Notes: a model not told the origin generated them from the sequence alone. DNA of 64,000 bases from an uncultured bacterium (GCA_903826405.1 CAIKEH010000008.1:62001-126000), one strand, 5' to 3'; shown: positions 46,078 to 56,409, counted from the stretch's first letter. A program made the numbers and translations.

Positions 46078-46917
46078 ATGAAACTCAGGAAACAGTTCAT
46101 ACTACTGCTCGCGTTATCCATAGGCTCCGGTTTACAGGCTCAGAATAGATCCTGTTGTAGCCCTGATGCCATGGAAACCTACTCCAGGAATGCATCTGAC
46201 AAAGACTTCATCCAAATGCATGAAGAACCCCTGCCCTTCATTTTCCGGAGTGATAGAGGGAAGGATATCCATTTCAGCACTGCCGATGGAACGGAGGCAC
46301 ATGCCTGGGAGTCCAAAGCCTTAAAACCAACCGAAAATTATCTTTTCGTCATCCATGAATGGTGGGGTCTCAATGACTACATCAAGCAGACCGCAGAAAA
46401 ACTGGGGGATGAACTGGGGATGAATGTGATTGCATTAGACCTATATGACAATAAAGTGGCGGGCACACCTGATGATGCAGCCAAGTACATGCAATCAGCA
46501 AGCAAAGAGAGGATATTAAACATAATTAAAGGTGCTTTTGCATATGCGGGTCAAAAAGCAAAAGTATTCACAATCGGATGGTGTTATGGCGGAGGATGGA
46601 GCCTCCAGGCAGCATTAGTGGGTGGGAAACAGGTTTCGGGATGTGTCATGTACTATGGTCAGCCGGAAAAGGATGTGGATAAACTGAAGAACCTGAATTG
46701 CGATGTCATCGGTTTTTTCGGCAATCAGGACCAGTGGACTAATCCACAAATCGTAGACACATTCATTTCGGATATGGACAAAGCTGGAAAGAAAATCCTG
46801 ATCAACCGATATGAAGCGGTGCATGGATTTGCCAATCCCAGTAACCCGAAATTTAATCGTGAAGCCACAGAGGATGCCTGGGCGAAAACAGTCGCATTCA
46901 TCAAAGCGAGGATGTAG
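46078..46917 (+). CDS. Exported dienelactone hydrolase-family protein
   Basis: 279 residues from the ATG at 46078, which begins a good signal peptide (K-L-R-K-Q-F-I-L-L-L...G-L-Q-A-Q). The frame opens 11 codons earlier at 46045, but that would place charged residues before the signal. The alpha/beta hydrolase fold is complete: nucleophile Cys in G-W-C-Y-G-G-G-W, Asp in G-N-Q-D-Q-W and His in A-V-H-G-F, the DLH triad. A C-C-S pair just after the signal may form a disulphide. Periplasmic location is predicted; the substrate (dienelactone or another ester) is unknown. Confidence 0.86.
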   Translation: MKLRKQFILLLALSIGSGLQAQNRSCCSPDAMETYSRNASDKDFIQMHEEPLPFIFRSDRGKDIHFSTADGTEAHAWESKALKPTENYLFVIHEWWGLNDYIKQTAEKLGDELGMNVIALDLYDNKVAGTPDDAAKYMQSASKERILNIIKGAFAYAGQKAKVFTIGWCYGGGWSLQAALVGGKQVSGCVMYYGQPEKDVDKLKNLNCDVIGFFGNQDQWTNPQIVDTFISDMDKAGKKILINRYEAVHGFANPSNPKFNREATEDAWAKTVAFIKARM

Positions 46918-46946
46918 ACTGGAAGGGGTTGACGAACATCCCTGTT

Positions 46947-46984
46947 CCTGATCCGATCGGATCGACCAAACCGATCTGATCAGG
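46947..46984. repeat. 14-bp imperfect hairpin between convergent genes
   Basis: CCTGATCCGATCGG (46947-46960), 10-base loop, CCGATCTGATCAGG (46971-46984), a single C/T mismatch. It overlaps the proC stop codon. There is no U-run on either side, so it may be a rho-independent-like pause or an mRNA 3'-end stabiliser for both genes. Confidence 0.65.
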
Positions 46985-47777
46985 GTTTGATGATCTTATC
47001 GTAACTGGCGGCTATCCCTTTTATCAAGGAAGAACTGAAGCCCTGATGTTCCATTTCATTGAGTCCTGCAATGGTGCATCCCTTGGGCGTTGTCACTTTA
47101 TCGATCTCGTATTCCGGGTGAGTGCCCTTTTGCAAAAGCAGTTCGGCAGCACCCTTGACCGTTTGTGCAGCGATCAGACTGGCAGTGGAAGCATCGAACC
47201 CGATCTCTACACCACCCTGGATATTGGCCCGGATATATCGCATGGCATAAGCAGTGCCACAGGCACCTAATACCGTTGCAGCATCCATCAGTTTTTCATC
47301 GATGAAAGCCACTCTACCCAGTTGTTGGAAGAGATCATCCACGTAAGAATTCTGGTCCTGGTCGATGTTACTGGTGCAAATGCAGGTCATGCTTTCCTGA
47401 ATGGCGATGGCTGTATTGGGCATGGCCCGAACAACTGGGAATCCCGTCCCGACAATACTCTGGATGTCCTGTATCGAAACCCCTGTAACTACCGAGCATA
47501 AAAGATGCTTTTGGGCATTCAGAACCGTCTTCATGGCCGACAGAACATCTTTCACCTGAAAGGGTTTTATGGCCAGGATGATGAGATCTGCGAAACGCAA
47601 AGCTTCAGCGTTATCATTGCTGACCAAAATGCCTTTCTCCTCCAATCGCTTCAGAGCCGTGATGTTCCTTCTGGTCACCAATATATGTTCCGGAAGAGTG
47701 AATCCACTGTTCACCAGTCCCTCAGCTATGGATGATCCCAGATTGCCGCCACCGATGATGGCTATCTTCTTGTTCAT
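46980..47777 (-). CDS. proC: Pyrroline-5-carboxylate reductase
   Basis: Last step of proline synthesis. 265 residues: N-terminal Rossmann motif I-I-G-G-G-N-L-G-S-S-I, A-V-K/I-K-P near 70, R-A-M-P-N-T-A-I near 120 and the C-terminal dimerisation helix with T-V-K-G-A-A-E-L and T-P-K-G-C-T-I-A-G-L-N. Complete. A weak -7 (minus strand TACCTTAG at 47793-47800) precedes it. Confidence 0.95.
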   Translation of the reverse strand: MNKKIAIIGGGNLGSSIAEGLVNSGFTLPEHILVTRRNITALKRLEEKGILVSNDNAEALRFADLIILAIKPFQVKDVLSAMKTVLNAQKHLLCSVVTGVSIQDIQSIVGTGFPVVRAMPNTAIAIQESMTCICTSNIDQDQNSYVDDLFQQLGRVAFIDEKLMDAATVLGACGTAYAMRYIRANIQGGVEIGFDASTASLIAAQTVKGAAELLLQKGTHPEYEIDKVTTPKGCTIAGLNEMEHQGFSSSLIKGIAASYDKIIKP

Positions 47778-47872
47778 GCTCCGAATTTTGAACTAAGGTA
47801 AATCAATTTCCAGAAGGCGGGTTCGGGCCTGTACCCCCTTGATGAGCACATCACTGATGGTGGTCAAAGGGT

Positions 47873-48850
47873 TCAATAATATAGTCCCGGTTCCAAGAAG
47901 TGTCGGGTATAGTCGAAGACCCCTTCTTCCAGAGTATGAAAAGGCTCGGTATACCCTACTCTCCTGAGTTTGGACATATTGGCCTCCGTGAAGTATTGGT
48001 ATTTATCCCTGATATCCTCAGGCATGTCTATGAACCTGATGTCCGCCTTCATATAAAGACCAGCAAATGTCGCCTTGGCAAGGTCCTCAAAGCTTCTTGC
48101 CTGACCGGTTCCCAGATTGTATATTCCGCTTTGAGGTCGATTCTCCGCCAACCACAGGCATACTCTGACCACATCCATGACATAGATGAAGTCACGCAGT
48201 TGCTGACCATCTTTGAAATCCGGACGATGTGACCGGAATAATTGAACAAACCCCTTCTCACGGATCTGTAGGAAGGAATGCCAGATCACACTCGCCATCC
48301 TTCCCTTATGATATTCGTTGGGACCATAAACATTGAAGAATTTCAACCCATACCAACAAGGTGGAGCTGCCGACTGAGCAAGCGCCCATTTGTCGAATTC
48401 ATTTTTGGACACTCCATACGGGTTGAGAGGCTTGAGCCGATCGATCAGGTCATGATCATCATCATAACCGAATTCTCCATTGCCATATGTTGCTGCTGAA
48501 GAAGCATAGACCAGCGGGACCTGGTTCGCCGTGCAATAGGTCCAAACTTTCTTAGAATATTCCAGATTCAAGCGCTGGTGAACAGCATAATCGAATTCGG
48601 TTGTGTCAGTCCGTGCACCCAAATGGAAAACAAGGTCCACTTTGGGTTTCTTGGTGATCAACCAGTCGAATAGCTCATCCCGGTCGATTTTGTGCCACCA
48701 TGTCTTTCCTTCCAGATTGGGGTATTTGTCCTGCCTGTTGAATTCATCGACTATGATCAGGTTCTCGAAACCCTGTTCATTCAGTAATCCAACCATGCAA
48801 CTACCTATGAAACCTGCAGCGCCTGTGACTATGATATTACCCAATGCCAT
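47873..48850 (-). CDS. hldD: ADP-L-glycero-D-manno-heptose-6-epimerase
   Basis: Extended short-chain dehydrogenase, 325 residues, that epimerises ADP-heptose for LPS core. G-A-A-G-F-I-G-S near the start, then D-E-F-N-R-Q-D-K-Y, S-S-A-A-T-Y-G and the Y-x-x-x-K pair in N-P-Y-G-V-S-K, then F-N-V-Y-G-P-N-E. With the GT9 heptosyltransferase-like gene at 60845 it suggests a heptose-containing core, although the heptose kinase and isomerase genes are not in the window. Confidence 0.93.
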   Translation of the reverse strand: MALGNIIVTGAAGFIGSCMVGLLNEQGFENLIIVDEFNRQDKYPNLEGKTWWHKIDRDELFDWLITKKPKVDLVFHLGARTDTTEFDYAVHQRLNLEYSKKVWTYCTANQVPLVYASSAATYGNGEFGYDDDHDLIDRLKPLNPYGVSKNEFDKWALAQSAAPPCWYGLKFFNVYGPNEYHKGRMASVIWHSFLQIREKGFVQLFRSHRPDFKDGQQLRDFIYVMDVVRVCLWLAENRPQSGIYNLGTGQARSFEDLAKATFAGLYMKADIRFIDMPEDIRDKYQYFTEANMSKLRRVGYTEPFHTLEEGVFDYTRHFLEPGLYY

Positions 48851-48925
48851 GTGAAATTTTGATGCAGGACAAAAAATCCAGATTTCGGATTCCGGATGGG
48901 ATGATCGTCCATTTTCCGATCCGGC

Positions 48926-51148
48926 TTATTCTGCCAAATATCCTGTCATATGACCACCAATGACGTTCTCGTAAATTCGGTTCCAGGAATCTATCCTATC
49001 CCAATTTGAACCATCAATCACGATATTCCCCGCTGTTACTTGGCCGATCTTCCTGAATGGCACATCGGTCTTTGCCAATGCTTCTTCGAAAGCAGCAGTT
49101 CCTTCTGGTGAAACACTGACCACGACCCGACTTTGGGATTCACCGAACCAGAAAGCATCTTTCCTAACAGGCAGATCACCCTGACCGGCCATGAATCCCA
49201 ATCCACGAACCCGGGCGCTTTCAAACAATGTCACGAACAATCCTCCTTCGCTGACATCGTGGGCAGACCGAACAAGACCTTTTCGGATGAGGTCAAGAAC
49301 AGCGGACTGAAGAGCGAATTCTTTATCGAGTTCGAAATGTGGTGCCGGGGAATATTCCACACCGCAGATCTTGTGTAGATATTCCGATGAGGCAATGTCA
49401 CCAGTTATTTCACCTATCAGGTAGATCTGATCCTCAACGGCCTTGAAGTCGAGTGTCATTTTACCTTGTACATCTTCCAGTAATCCAACCATACCAATGG
49501 TAGGTGTTGGATACACGGCACCATCTGGATTCTGGTTATAGAAGCTGACATTACCTCCGGTTACAGGAGTGTCGAACTTCCTGCAAGCCTCGCCCATACC
49601 CTGGATTGCATAAACGAACTGATAATACACCTCCGGGTCGAAGGGGTTGCCGAAGTTCAGGCAGTTGGTGACCCCTAATGGCTGTCCACCGCTGCATACG
49701 ATGTTCCGAGCTGCTTCACTGACAGCGATCATGCAACCTTTGAATGGATCGGCATAGACGTACCTGCTGTTGCAGTCCGTCGTGACTGCCAAGGCTTTCG
49801 TGGTGTCTTTTACCAATACTATGGCTGCGTCACTCGGAGCATTGGTGGATGCATTATCCGTACCCACCATGCTGTCATATTGTGTGTATATCCATTGCTT
49901 GCTGGCTATGTTCGGAATGGCGATGATCTTTTCAGCAACTGATCGCAGGCCCTCAGGAACCTTTATGTTGTCGACATGGAATGCTGCGATCTTTTTGAAA
50001 TAAGCAGGTTCGCGGTATTCACGTTCGTTTACCGGGGCACCACCACCGAGCACCAAGCTTTCTGCCTTCAATTCTGCTTCGAGTTGACCGTTGAGATAAA
50101 ACTTCAACAGCCCGTCGTCGGTCACTTCACCTATCTCCGAGCAAGGAAGGTCCCATTTTTCAAAAATGCGCAGCACCTCATCTTCCCGACCTTTCTTAAC
50201 GATCATCAGCATGCGCTCCTGACTTTCGCTGAGTAAAAGTTCCCATGCCTTCATATTGGACTGCCGCTTGGGAACTTTATCCAGGTTGATCACCATGCCC
50301 ACACCGCCCTTGGCGCTGGTTTCAGCAGTTGAGCAGATGATGCCGGCTGCACCCATATCCTGCATGCCCACGAGTGCGCCAGTGGGGATGACCTCCAGGC
50401 AGGCTTCAAGCAGTTTCTTCTCCTGGAAGGGATCACCGACCTGTACGGCTGGAAGATCTTCAGCACTTTCCGCTGTGATGTCGGCAGAAGCGAAAGAAGC
50501 TCCTCCGATACCATCTTTCCCAGTGGCAGAACCCACGATGAAAACCGGGTTACCCTTTCCTTCTGCTGTTGCACTTACCGTCTGACCGATCTTGACCACA
50601 CCTACACTCATGGCATTCACCAAAGGATTCGTATGGTAACAGTCCTCAAAATAAACTTCCCCTCCAACGGTCGGAACACCGAAACAATTACCGTAATGTC
50701 CAATGCCGTGCACAACTCCACTCACCAAATGCTGAGTCTTTGATTCTTCCAGATTGCCGAAACGGAGTGAATTGAGAGCAGCAATAGGACGGGCGCCCAT
50801 GGTGAATATGTCACGGTGTATGCCCCCCACCCCTGTGGCGGCACCTTGAAATGGCTCGATGGCGGAAGGATGATTATGCGATTCGATCTTGAATACAACA
50901 CCGAGGCCATCACCGATGTCCGCCAGGCCGGCATTTTCCTCCCCGGCTTTGACCAGAAGTTTCTTCCCCTCCCGAGGGAGCGTCTTGAGCCATCTGATGG
51001 AGTTCTTGTAACTGCAATGTTCACTCCACATCACGGAGTAAGCCGCGAGTTCGGTGAAATTGGGATTGCGCCCCATGACCTCATTGATCATTACGAATTC
51101 CTCGGCTGTCAAGCCCAACTGGCGGGCATTCTCTACGGTTGTTTCCAT
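48926..51148 (-). CDS. purL: Phosphoribosylformylglycinamidine synthase II (PurL, small type)
   Basis: De novo purine synthesis: FGAR plus ammonia and ATP to FGAM. 740 residues, the small PurL, which needs separate PurQ and PurS (not in the window). [10 protein letters not shown] near residue 40, E-S-H-N-H-P-S near 90, V-H-G-I-G-H-Y-G-N and [10 protein letters not shown] in the ATP domain, the repeat AIRS halves and [10 protein letters not shown] near 650. Full length. Confidence 0.96.
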   Translation of the reverse strand: METTVENARQLGLTAEEFVMINEVMGRNPNFTELAAYSVMWSEHCSYKNSIRWLKTLPREGKKLLVKAGEENAGLADIGDGLGVVFKIESHNHPSAIEPFQGAATGVGGIHRDIFTMGARPIAALNSLRFGNLEESKTQHLVSGVVHGIGHYGNCFGVPTVGGEVYFEDCYHTNPLVNAMSVGVVKIGQTVSATAEGKGNPVFIVGSATGKDGIGGASFASADITAESAEDLPAVQVGDPFQEKKLLEACLEVIPTGALVGMQDMGAAGIICSTAETSAKGGVGMVINLDKVPKRQSNMKAWELLLSESQERMLMIVKKGREDEVLRIFEKWDLPCSEIGEVTDDGLLKFYLNGQLEAELKAESLVLGGGAPVNEREYREPAYFKKIAAFHVDNIKVPEGLRSVAEKIIAIPNIASKQWIYTQYDSMVGTDNASTNAPSDAAIVLVKDTTKALAVTTDCNSRYVYADPFKGCMIAVSEAARNIVCSGGQPLGVTNCLNFGNPFDPEVYYQFVYAIQGMGEACRKFDTPVTGGNVSFYNQNPDGAVYPTPTIGMVGLLEDVQGKMTLDFKAVEDQIYLIGEITGDIASSEYLHKICGVEYSPAPHFELDKEFALQSAVLDLIRKGLVRSAHDVSEGGLFVTLFESARVRGLGFMAGQGDLPVRKDAFWFGESQSRVVVSVSPEGTAAFEEALAKTDVPFRKIGQVTAGNIVIDGSNWDRIDSWNRIYENVIGGHMTGYLAE

Positions 51149-51164
51149 ACTTTATTAGAAGATG

Positions 51165-51195
51165 CAAAGGTAAAGCACATAAGCCGTGATTCAAT
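51165..51195 (-). promoter_or_regulatory. Promoter of purL
   Basis: On the minus strand ATTG (51192-51195; one mismatch), 19-base spacer, TACCTTTG (51165-51172). Leader about 13 bases. Confidence 0.68.
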
Positions 51196-51303
51196 CTTGA
51201 CCTATGCCATTTTAAGTAGTCTGATTACTATTTATCAACATGGCATCCACAGTTTTGATTACAATCCCTCGTTTGATGATAAAATAGGCATTTCAACATG
51301 GTT

Positions 51304-52452
51304 TCACAGTAGTCGAATGTCATCATATTCCCGCTCTAACCCTTTCCACAGTCTTTCCTGATTGAATCTGAATTCAACTATATCCCGTCCATTGGCACCA
51401 TGAATATGCAGCAATTCAGGATCCTGAATATAAGTTTCTATCCATTTCTCAAGATCGGCTTCATCGCCTTTTCTGAACAAAGAACCGTTTTTTCCTGCCT
51501 GAAGCGCATCCCTACAACCAGGTATGTCAGGAGCAATTACAGGAACACCCATAGCGGCAGCTTCGATGAGTACATTCCCAAAACCCTCCCTATAGGATGG
51601 AAGGACTAGTAAGTCCATCATAGGATATACAGGAACGATATCTTCCATTTTACCTAAATAATAAATGTTTGGGGCAGAATGTATCTGCTCCTTACTTGAA
51701 ACGGAGATCGGATCCCTATGATCCATTGAGCCGGCAATCACCAGGCATAAATTAGGATGACGTCTTCTAAGCCTATGGAAAACATTGATCAATAAATCCA
51801 TGCCCTTGTCTGCAGAAATCCGACCAATAAACCCAATTGTGAAGGAAGCAGATGGAATCATTTTAATTGCCCTCAACTTCTCTGATTCAGCAATCACTTT
51901 TTCTGTGCGCGAAAAACGTTTTAAATTGATGCCATTGCAACTACCATATTCGATGATCCGTCCCTTATTAGAATTCAATATACCACAGGCCACTGCATGA
52001 TCAAGCAGGGAAGGACTGACCACAATGACCCTTTCTGCCAGACTACAGGTCATTTTTTCCGCGAACCTGATCAAAATTTTTTTCCACCCTCTTTGAGTGT
52101 CGCTAACCAAACCATGTAAAGTAAATATCCTCTTCCCAATGCCTAAAAACCAGCACGCCAACATGATCAGGAGACCCGATTTAGGGTGACCTGCATTGAC
52201 GATTTGTGGTCTTTCCTTTAATAAAATTCTGAAAACTTCAAAAAGATTCAATAAATCATGGAAAGGTGTAATGGAATTGGAAAAATCAACTTCATAAAGT
52301 TTGGCTTGCTCCAAATCAGTAAGTCGCTCCATTTCCTCCCCAGGCGGACTAATGATGGAAACATCATAACCACAACTTTTCATGTATTCCAATTGGCCAT
52401 GCAGGAAGTGGGCACAAAATGAACTGGAAACACCATAAAGCAGCTTTGGCAT
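51304..52452 (-). CDS. Family 4 glycosyltransferase (GT-B)
   Basis: 382 residues from ATG 52452; an in-frame ATG at 52470 would add six. The N-terminal domain begins K-L-L-Y-G-V-S-S-S-F, and the C-terminal domain has G-F-I-G-R-I-S-A-D-K-G and the E-x7-E signature E-G-F-G-N-V-L-I-E, followed by G-V-P-V-I-A-P-D. A sugar-nucleotide transferase for a capsular or exopolysaccharide is likely (CapM/WcaL-like), donor unknown. The gene and its divergent partner at 52673 are AT-richer than their neighbours. It has a -7 element but no clear -33. Confidence 0.88.
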   Translation of the reverse strand: MPKLLYGVSSSFCAHFLHGQLEYMKSCGYDVSIISPPGEEMERLTDLEQAKLYEVDFSNSITPFHDLLNLFEVFRILLKERPQIVNAGHPKSGLLIMLACWFLGIGKRIFTLHGLVSDTQRGWKKILIRFAEKMTCSLAERVIVVSPSLLDHAVACGILNSNKGRIIEYGSCNGINLKRFSRTEKVIAESEKLRAIKMIPSASFTIGFIGRISADKGMDLLINVFHRLRRRHPNLCLVIAGSMDHRDPISVSSKEQIHSAPNIYYLGKMEDIVPVYPMMDLLVLPSYREGFGNVLIEAAAMGVPVIAPDIPGCRDALQAGKNGSLFRKGDEADLEKWIETYIQDPELLHIHGANGRDIVEFRFNQERLWKGLEREYDDIRLL

Positions 52453-52498
52453 ATGTAAAAATCTTGACAAATATTAGGCGGGACTGATTTTTTAATTA

Positions 52499-52506
52499 CA
52501 AAGGTA
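52499..52506 (-). promoter_or_regulatory. Putative -7 element of the GT4 gene
   Basis: Minus strand TACCTTTG, exact, 46 bases before the chosen start; no -33 box at the usual distance. It lies in an AT-rich 220-base divergent gap. Confidence 0.45.
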
Positions 52507-52672
52507 GGATACCCCGCCTGCATTCAGTATTTCTCAATTTTTGTTTCAGTTCTTATTTTGTAAAAAATATGTACCCAGCATCACCATTTTACGATAAATT
52601 TACCAAGGAATAGAACAACTCCTTGAGCTGAAATAATTGGTTAAATATCCTCCTTCTACTGGTTGATTGCTC

Positions 52673-53935
52673 ATGTCATCTATATTACTTTTTGCCGGAT
52701 ACCTATTACTGTTCACTTGGATTATCCCCAAGTTAGGATTCAATAAAAAAAGTGGCCTATCCAAAAATACACTTTCAGCATTGTTCCTTATAAAAACTAT
52801 TACTGGATGTATATACGGATATATACATGCTAATCATTCAGACAAACTGCATGATATGGACACCTGGCGTTTCTATTTTGACAGTTTGGATGAAATGAAA
52901 ATCCTACGGAAGGATCCCTATCGGTTCTTCAGGGAACTCTTCATTGATCCATATCATGGAGGGGTGGACAAGATATTCTCTACAAAGGGTAGCTATTGGA
53001 ACGATCTGAAGAACAATATCATGGTCAAGCTAGTGACTATTTTCGACCTCTTCAGTTTGGGAAACTACTACGTCAATTTGATCTTTTTCAACTTCATCAC
53101 TTTTTTTGGACCGGTCGCTCTATACAGGACTTTCATTCACCGTTTCCCCCTGAGGAAGAAAACAATACTGACCGGAGTGTTCTTGCTTCCATCCGTACTA
53201 TTTTGGAGTAGCGGACTACACAAGGAAGGACTCTTGCTTCTGGCCATTGGATTATTGAGCTTCAATGTCGACCATGTCATTCAGGCACGGTGGGGGGTGT
53301 CCTCCGTATCCTGGATCATCGCTTGTCTGTGTATGATATTCATTCTTCGGAACAATGTCATCTTCGCCCTTCTTCCTTCATTGATCGCTTGGTACTGGAG
53401 TGAAAAAAATAAGCCACATGCCGTTCGGATCTTTCTGATCGTGGATGCCGTCTTCGTCATACTCTTCTTCATCTCACCTTACATTATCCCCAAACTTGAC
53501 CTTCCATTGAGTATGCATCTGCGGCAACAGGAATTCATTGCACTCGGGGGTAGGATGGCCATGCCCGTGAGTGTTCTCCAACCCGATTTATATGGATTCA
53601 TCCATAATCTGCCCTCCGCATTTTCCATTGCCTTTTTGCACCCACTCCCTGGCGAGGGCGGCCTGAATTATTTGCCATTTTCGCTGGAGTTGATATGTAT
53701 CGGCATACTATTTATTCTTTCCCTCCTGATGCCAGCCAGAAATAAGCATTTACCCATTCTTCTATTCTCCGCCAATTTCGCGTTATTACTTATGGTCATG
53801 ATCGGATATATCGTGCCCAACATAGGAGCGGTAATACGCTATAAGAGCATTGGATTTCCATTTTTGTTCTTTTTCATGGCATTGACCTGGGACAGAAAAA
53901 AAACACTCGAAATTTTCAATACGATACGAATTTGA
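52673..53935 (+). CDS. Polytopic membrane protein, possibly polysaccharide polymerase or lipid-linked sugar transferase
   Basis: 420 residues from the ATG at 52673 (an upstream TTG at 52667 gives two more). About ten to eleven hydrophobic helices. A segment of about 55 residues after TM2, including M-D-T-W-R-F-Y-F and Y-H-G-G, is outside the membrane. Motif L-P-S-V-L-F-W-S-S-G-L-H-K-E-G near residue 180 resembles a P-x2-x-W-S-G-x-x-K-E pattern seen in several EpsG/Wzy-like and GT-C proteins of Bacteroidota. No Asp-rich GT-C loop can be fixed. Divergently paired with the GT4 gene, which supports a surface-glycan role, by inference. Confidence 0.7.
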   Translation: MSSILLFAGYLLLFTWIIPKLGFNKKSGLSKNTLSALFLIKTITGCIYGYIHANHSDKLHDMDTWRFYFDSLDEMKILRKDPYRFFRELFIDPYHGGVDKIFSTKGSYWNDLKNNIMVKLVTIFDLFSLGNYYVNLIFFNFITFFGPVALYRTFIHRFPLRKKTILTGVFLLPSVLFWSSGLHKEGLLLLAIGLLSFNVDHVIQARWGVSSVSWIIACLCMIFILRNNVIFALLPSLIAWYWSEKNKPHAVRIFLIVDAVFVILFFISPYIIPKLDLPLSMHLRQQEFIALGGRMAMPVSVLQPDLYGFIHNLPSAFSIAFLHPLPGEGGLNYLPFSLELICIGILFILSLLMPARNKHLPILLFSANFALLLMVMIGYIVPNIGAVIRYKSIGFPFLFFFMALTWDRKKTLEIFNTIRI

Positions 53936-54049
53936 ATATTTTCAATACGTATTTTTTGAGCAGGTAACCCCTGCTTTTTAAGCATTTTCTACATTTTTTT
54001 CATCTTTTTTTTCACAAAATTCCATTTTTCACAAATTGATACGCCAAAT

Positions 54050-54082
54050 TTTGCTTTCACGTTCTTAAAACATGCACATTTG
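54050..54082 (+). promoter_or_regulatory. Promoter of the type III glutamine synthetase gene
   Basis: TTTG (54050-54053), 21-base spacer, CAcaTTTG (54075-54082; one mismatch in the first base). Leader about 15 bases. The preceding 100 bases are T-rich. Confidence 0.62.
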
Positions 54083-54102
54083 CATTCCTAAATCATTACA
54101 TC

Positions 54103-56292
54103 ATGCACCTTCGTTTTAAAGCCATCGACAACCTGACATCGGTCGGCGCCAATTCGCCCGATCCCGTTGCGAAAAAGGTCACTGCCGTTTTCGGTGAGAA
54201 AGTGTTCACCTTGAAAGTTGCCCGTGAGTATCTCAGTGATGAAGCCTACAAAAGTCTGATCAGTTCCATCAAGACCGGCAAAAAGATCGACCGGAATGAT
54301 GCCAGTCAGATCGCCGCAGGCATCAGACAATGGGCGGAAAGCAAAGGCGTGACGCATTATACACACTGGTTCCAGCCATTGACCGGCAGTTCCGCCGAAA
54401 AGCATGATTCCTTCTTTACCCTGAAATCCGATGGCACTCCCCTGGAGACCTTTGATGGTGATGCGCTCGTTCAGCAGGAGCCTGACGCTTCATCTTTCCC
54501 TAGTGGTGGACTTCGCGCAACTTTCGAGGCACGGGGTTACACAGCATGGGATCCCACCTCCCCTGCTTTCATCATGGAGATCGGAAACGGTAATACCCTC
54601 TGCATTCCTACCATCTTCGTATCGTATACCGGTGAGTCTTTGGACTATAAGGCTCCGTTGCTCAAATCCATTGATGCTCTCAATAAAGCTGCCGTCGATG
54701 TCTGTAACTATTTCGACCGCAATGTCAGCAGGGTCACTGCTACCCTGGGTTGGGAGCAGGAATATTTCGTCATAGATGAAGGATTGGCTAATGCCCGTCC
54801 GGATCTGGTCATGACGGGAAGGACAGTCTTCGGTCACTCCCCTGCCAAAGGGCAACAACTGGAAGATCATTACTTCGGCTCCATTCCCGAAAGGATCTAT
54901 GCTTTCATGCGTGACTTCGAGACTGAGGCTTACAAACTCGGAATCCCTCTTCGCACCCGGCATAATGAAGTAGCTCCCGCACAGTTCGAATGTGCCCCCA
55001 TATTCGAAGAACTTAACCTTGCCGTAGATCACAACACGTTGCTCATGGATGTGATGAGTCGTGTTGCGAAACGACATAAGTTGAAAGTTCTGCTGCACGA
55101 AAAACCTTTCGCTGGAATCAATGGATCGGGCAAGCACAATAACTGGAGCATGGCCACAGACACAGGTGTGAATCTGCTGGCTCCTGGCAAGACCCCGAAG
55201 ACCAATTTCATGTTCCTTGCCTTCTTCGTAAACACCATCAAAGCAGTACATGATCATGCCGATCTGCTTCGCGCAGCTATCGCTTCAGCCGGCAATGATC
55301 ACCGTCTGGGCGCCAACGAAGCTCCGCCAGCCATCATTTCAGCGTACATCGGTCGTTTCCTGACCAAGGTACTGGACGAAGTTGAAAGCCGGGTAGGGGA
55401 TAAATTCGACGAGCAGGATGAAGTGATGTTGAAACTGGATATCCATAAAAACATCCCCGAACTGCTGCTTGACAATACGGACCGTAACCGCACTTCACCT
55501 TTTGCCTTCACCGGAAATAAATTCGAGTTCCGTGCCGTGGGTTCATCTGCGAACTGCGCTCTCAATATGACCGTTTTGAACACCATCATGGCTGAGACGC
55601 TTTCGAATTTCAAATCAGAGGTTGATGCCCTGATCGAGAAAGGCGAGAAGAAAGAAGTGGCCATCATGTATGTCATTAAAAATTACATCAAAGCGAGCAA
55701 GAAAGTTCTTTTCGATGGTGATGGATACTCCGAGGCATGGGAAAAGGAAGCTGCAAAACGCGGACTTCCAAACGTGAAAACAACCCCGCCCGCTCTCGAT
55801 GCCATGGTCACCAAAAAAGCAAAAGGGCTTTTCGAAAAACACAAGGTGTTTACCCACGCTGAGGTTGAGGCTCGTCACGAGATCGAACTGGAGAAATACA
55901 TCAAAAATGTACAGATCGAAGGTCGTGTGATACATGATCTGGCCGGGAACCATATCCTGCCCTCCGCCATAAGATATCAGAATGTCCTGATTGAAAACAT
56001 CAAAGGACTGAAAGAAGTTGGCGTGAAAGCATCCTCTTACAAAGTGCAGATGAACATTTTGAATGAGATTTCCGATCATATCGACAAAGTGCAGACACTG
56101 TCCGACCAGATGACCGAGGAACGGAAATCAGCAAACGCTCTTCCCCATTCCCGCGAAAAAGCCATCGCATATTGTGACAAGGTGAAGCCATTGTTCGACG
56201 AGATCCGCTACAGTGTCGACAAATTGGAATTGCTGGTGGATGACGCATCTTGGGAATTGCCCAAATACAGGGAACTGCTGTTCCTCCGTTGA
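54103..56292 (+). CDS. glnN: Glutamine synthetase type III
   Basis: Makes glutamine from glutamate, ammonia and ATP; dodecamer of 729-residue subunits. The type III pattern is clear: long chain, E-Q-E-Y-F-V-I near residue 225, R-T-R-H-N-E-V-A-P-A-Q-F-E near 290, G-I-N-G-S-G-K-H-N-N-W near 350, N-R-T-S-P-F-A-F near 465 and K-F-E-F-R-A-V-G-S-S. The C-terminal 200 residues are the helical extension specific to GSIII. There is no adenylylation Tyr segment of GSI type, and no regulatory PII gene is nearby. Separate promoter and a strong terminator. Confidence 0.96.
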   Translation: MHLRFKAIDNLTSVGANSPDPVAKKVTAVFGEKVFTLKVAREYLSDEAYKSLISSIKTGKKIDRNDASQIAAGIRQWAESKGVTHYTHWFQPLTGSSAEKHDSFFTLKSDGTPLETFDGDALVQQEPDASSFPSGGLRATFEARGYTAWDPTSPAFIMEIGNGNTLCIPTIFVSYTGESLDYKAPLLKSIDALNKAAVDVCNYFDRNVSRVTATLGWEQEYFVIDEGLANARPDLVMTGRTVFGHSPAKGQQLEDHYFGSIPERIYAFMRDFETEAYKLGIPLRTRHNEVAPAQFECAPIFEELNLAVDHNTLLMDVMSRVAKRHKLKVLLHEKPFAGINGSGKHNNWSMATDTGVNLLAPGKTPKTNFMFLAFFVNTIKAVHDHADLLRAAIASAGNDHRLGANEAPPAIISAYIGRFLTKVLDEVESRVGDKFDEQDEVMLKLDIHKNIPELLLDNTDRNRTSPFAFTGNKFEFRAVGSSANCALNMTVLNTIMAETLSNFKSEVDALIEKGEKKEVAIMYVIKNYIKASKKVLFDGDGYSEAWEKEAAKRGLPNVKTTPPALDAMVTKKAKGLFEKHKVFTHAEVEARHEIELEKYIKNVQIEGRVIHDLAGNHILPSAIRYQNVLIENIKGLKEVGVKASSYKVQMNILNEISDHIDKVQTLSDQMTEERKSANALPHSREKAIAYCDKVKPLFDEIRYSVDKLELLVDDASWELPKYRELLFLR

Positions 56293-56324
56293 TCAATCAT
56301 CAGTACACAATACTCAATATGGGT

Positions 56325-56357
56325 AAAAGGTCCCGACATATGTCGGGACCTTTTTTT
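56325..56357 (+). terminator. Rho-independent terminator of glnN
   Basis: Perfect 22-base palindrome from 56329 to 56350 (GGTCCCGACA / TGTCGGGACC around TA) followed by seven T. Confidence 0.93.
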
Positions 56358-56386
56358 ATGCCGGAATACGCCAGAATACCGAAATG

Positions 56387-56409
56387 AAAAGGCCTCCCAA
56401 AAGGAGGCC
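56387..56409 (-). terminator. Terminator of accB-accC
   Basis: Stem GGCCTCC/GGAGGCC with loop CAAAA (56391-56409); on the minus strand it is followed by four T. 25 bases beyond the accC stop. Confidence 0.75.

Noticed and set aside
54490..55257. 255-codon minus-strand open frame
   Set aside because: Antisense to the well-conserved glutamine synthetase coding frame; His/Gly/Phe-rich without recognisable motifs.
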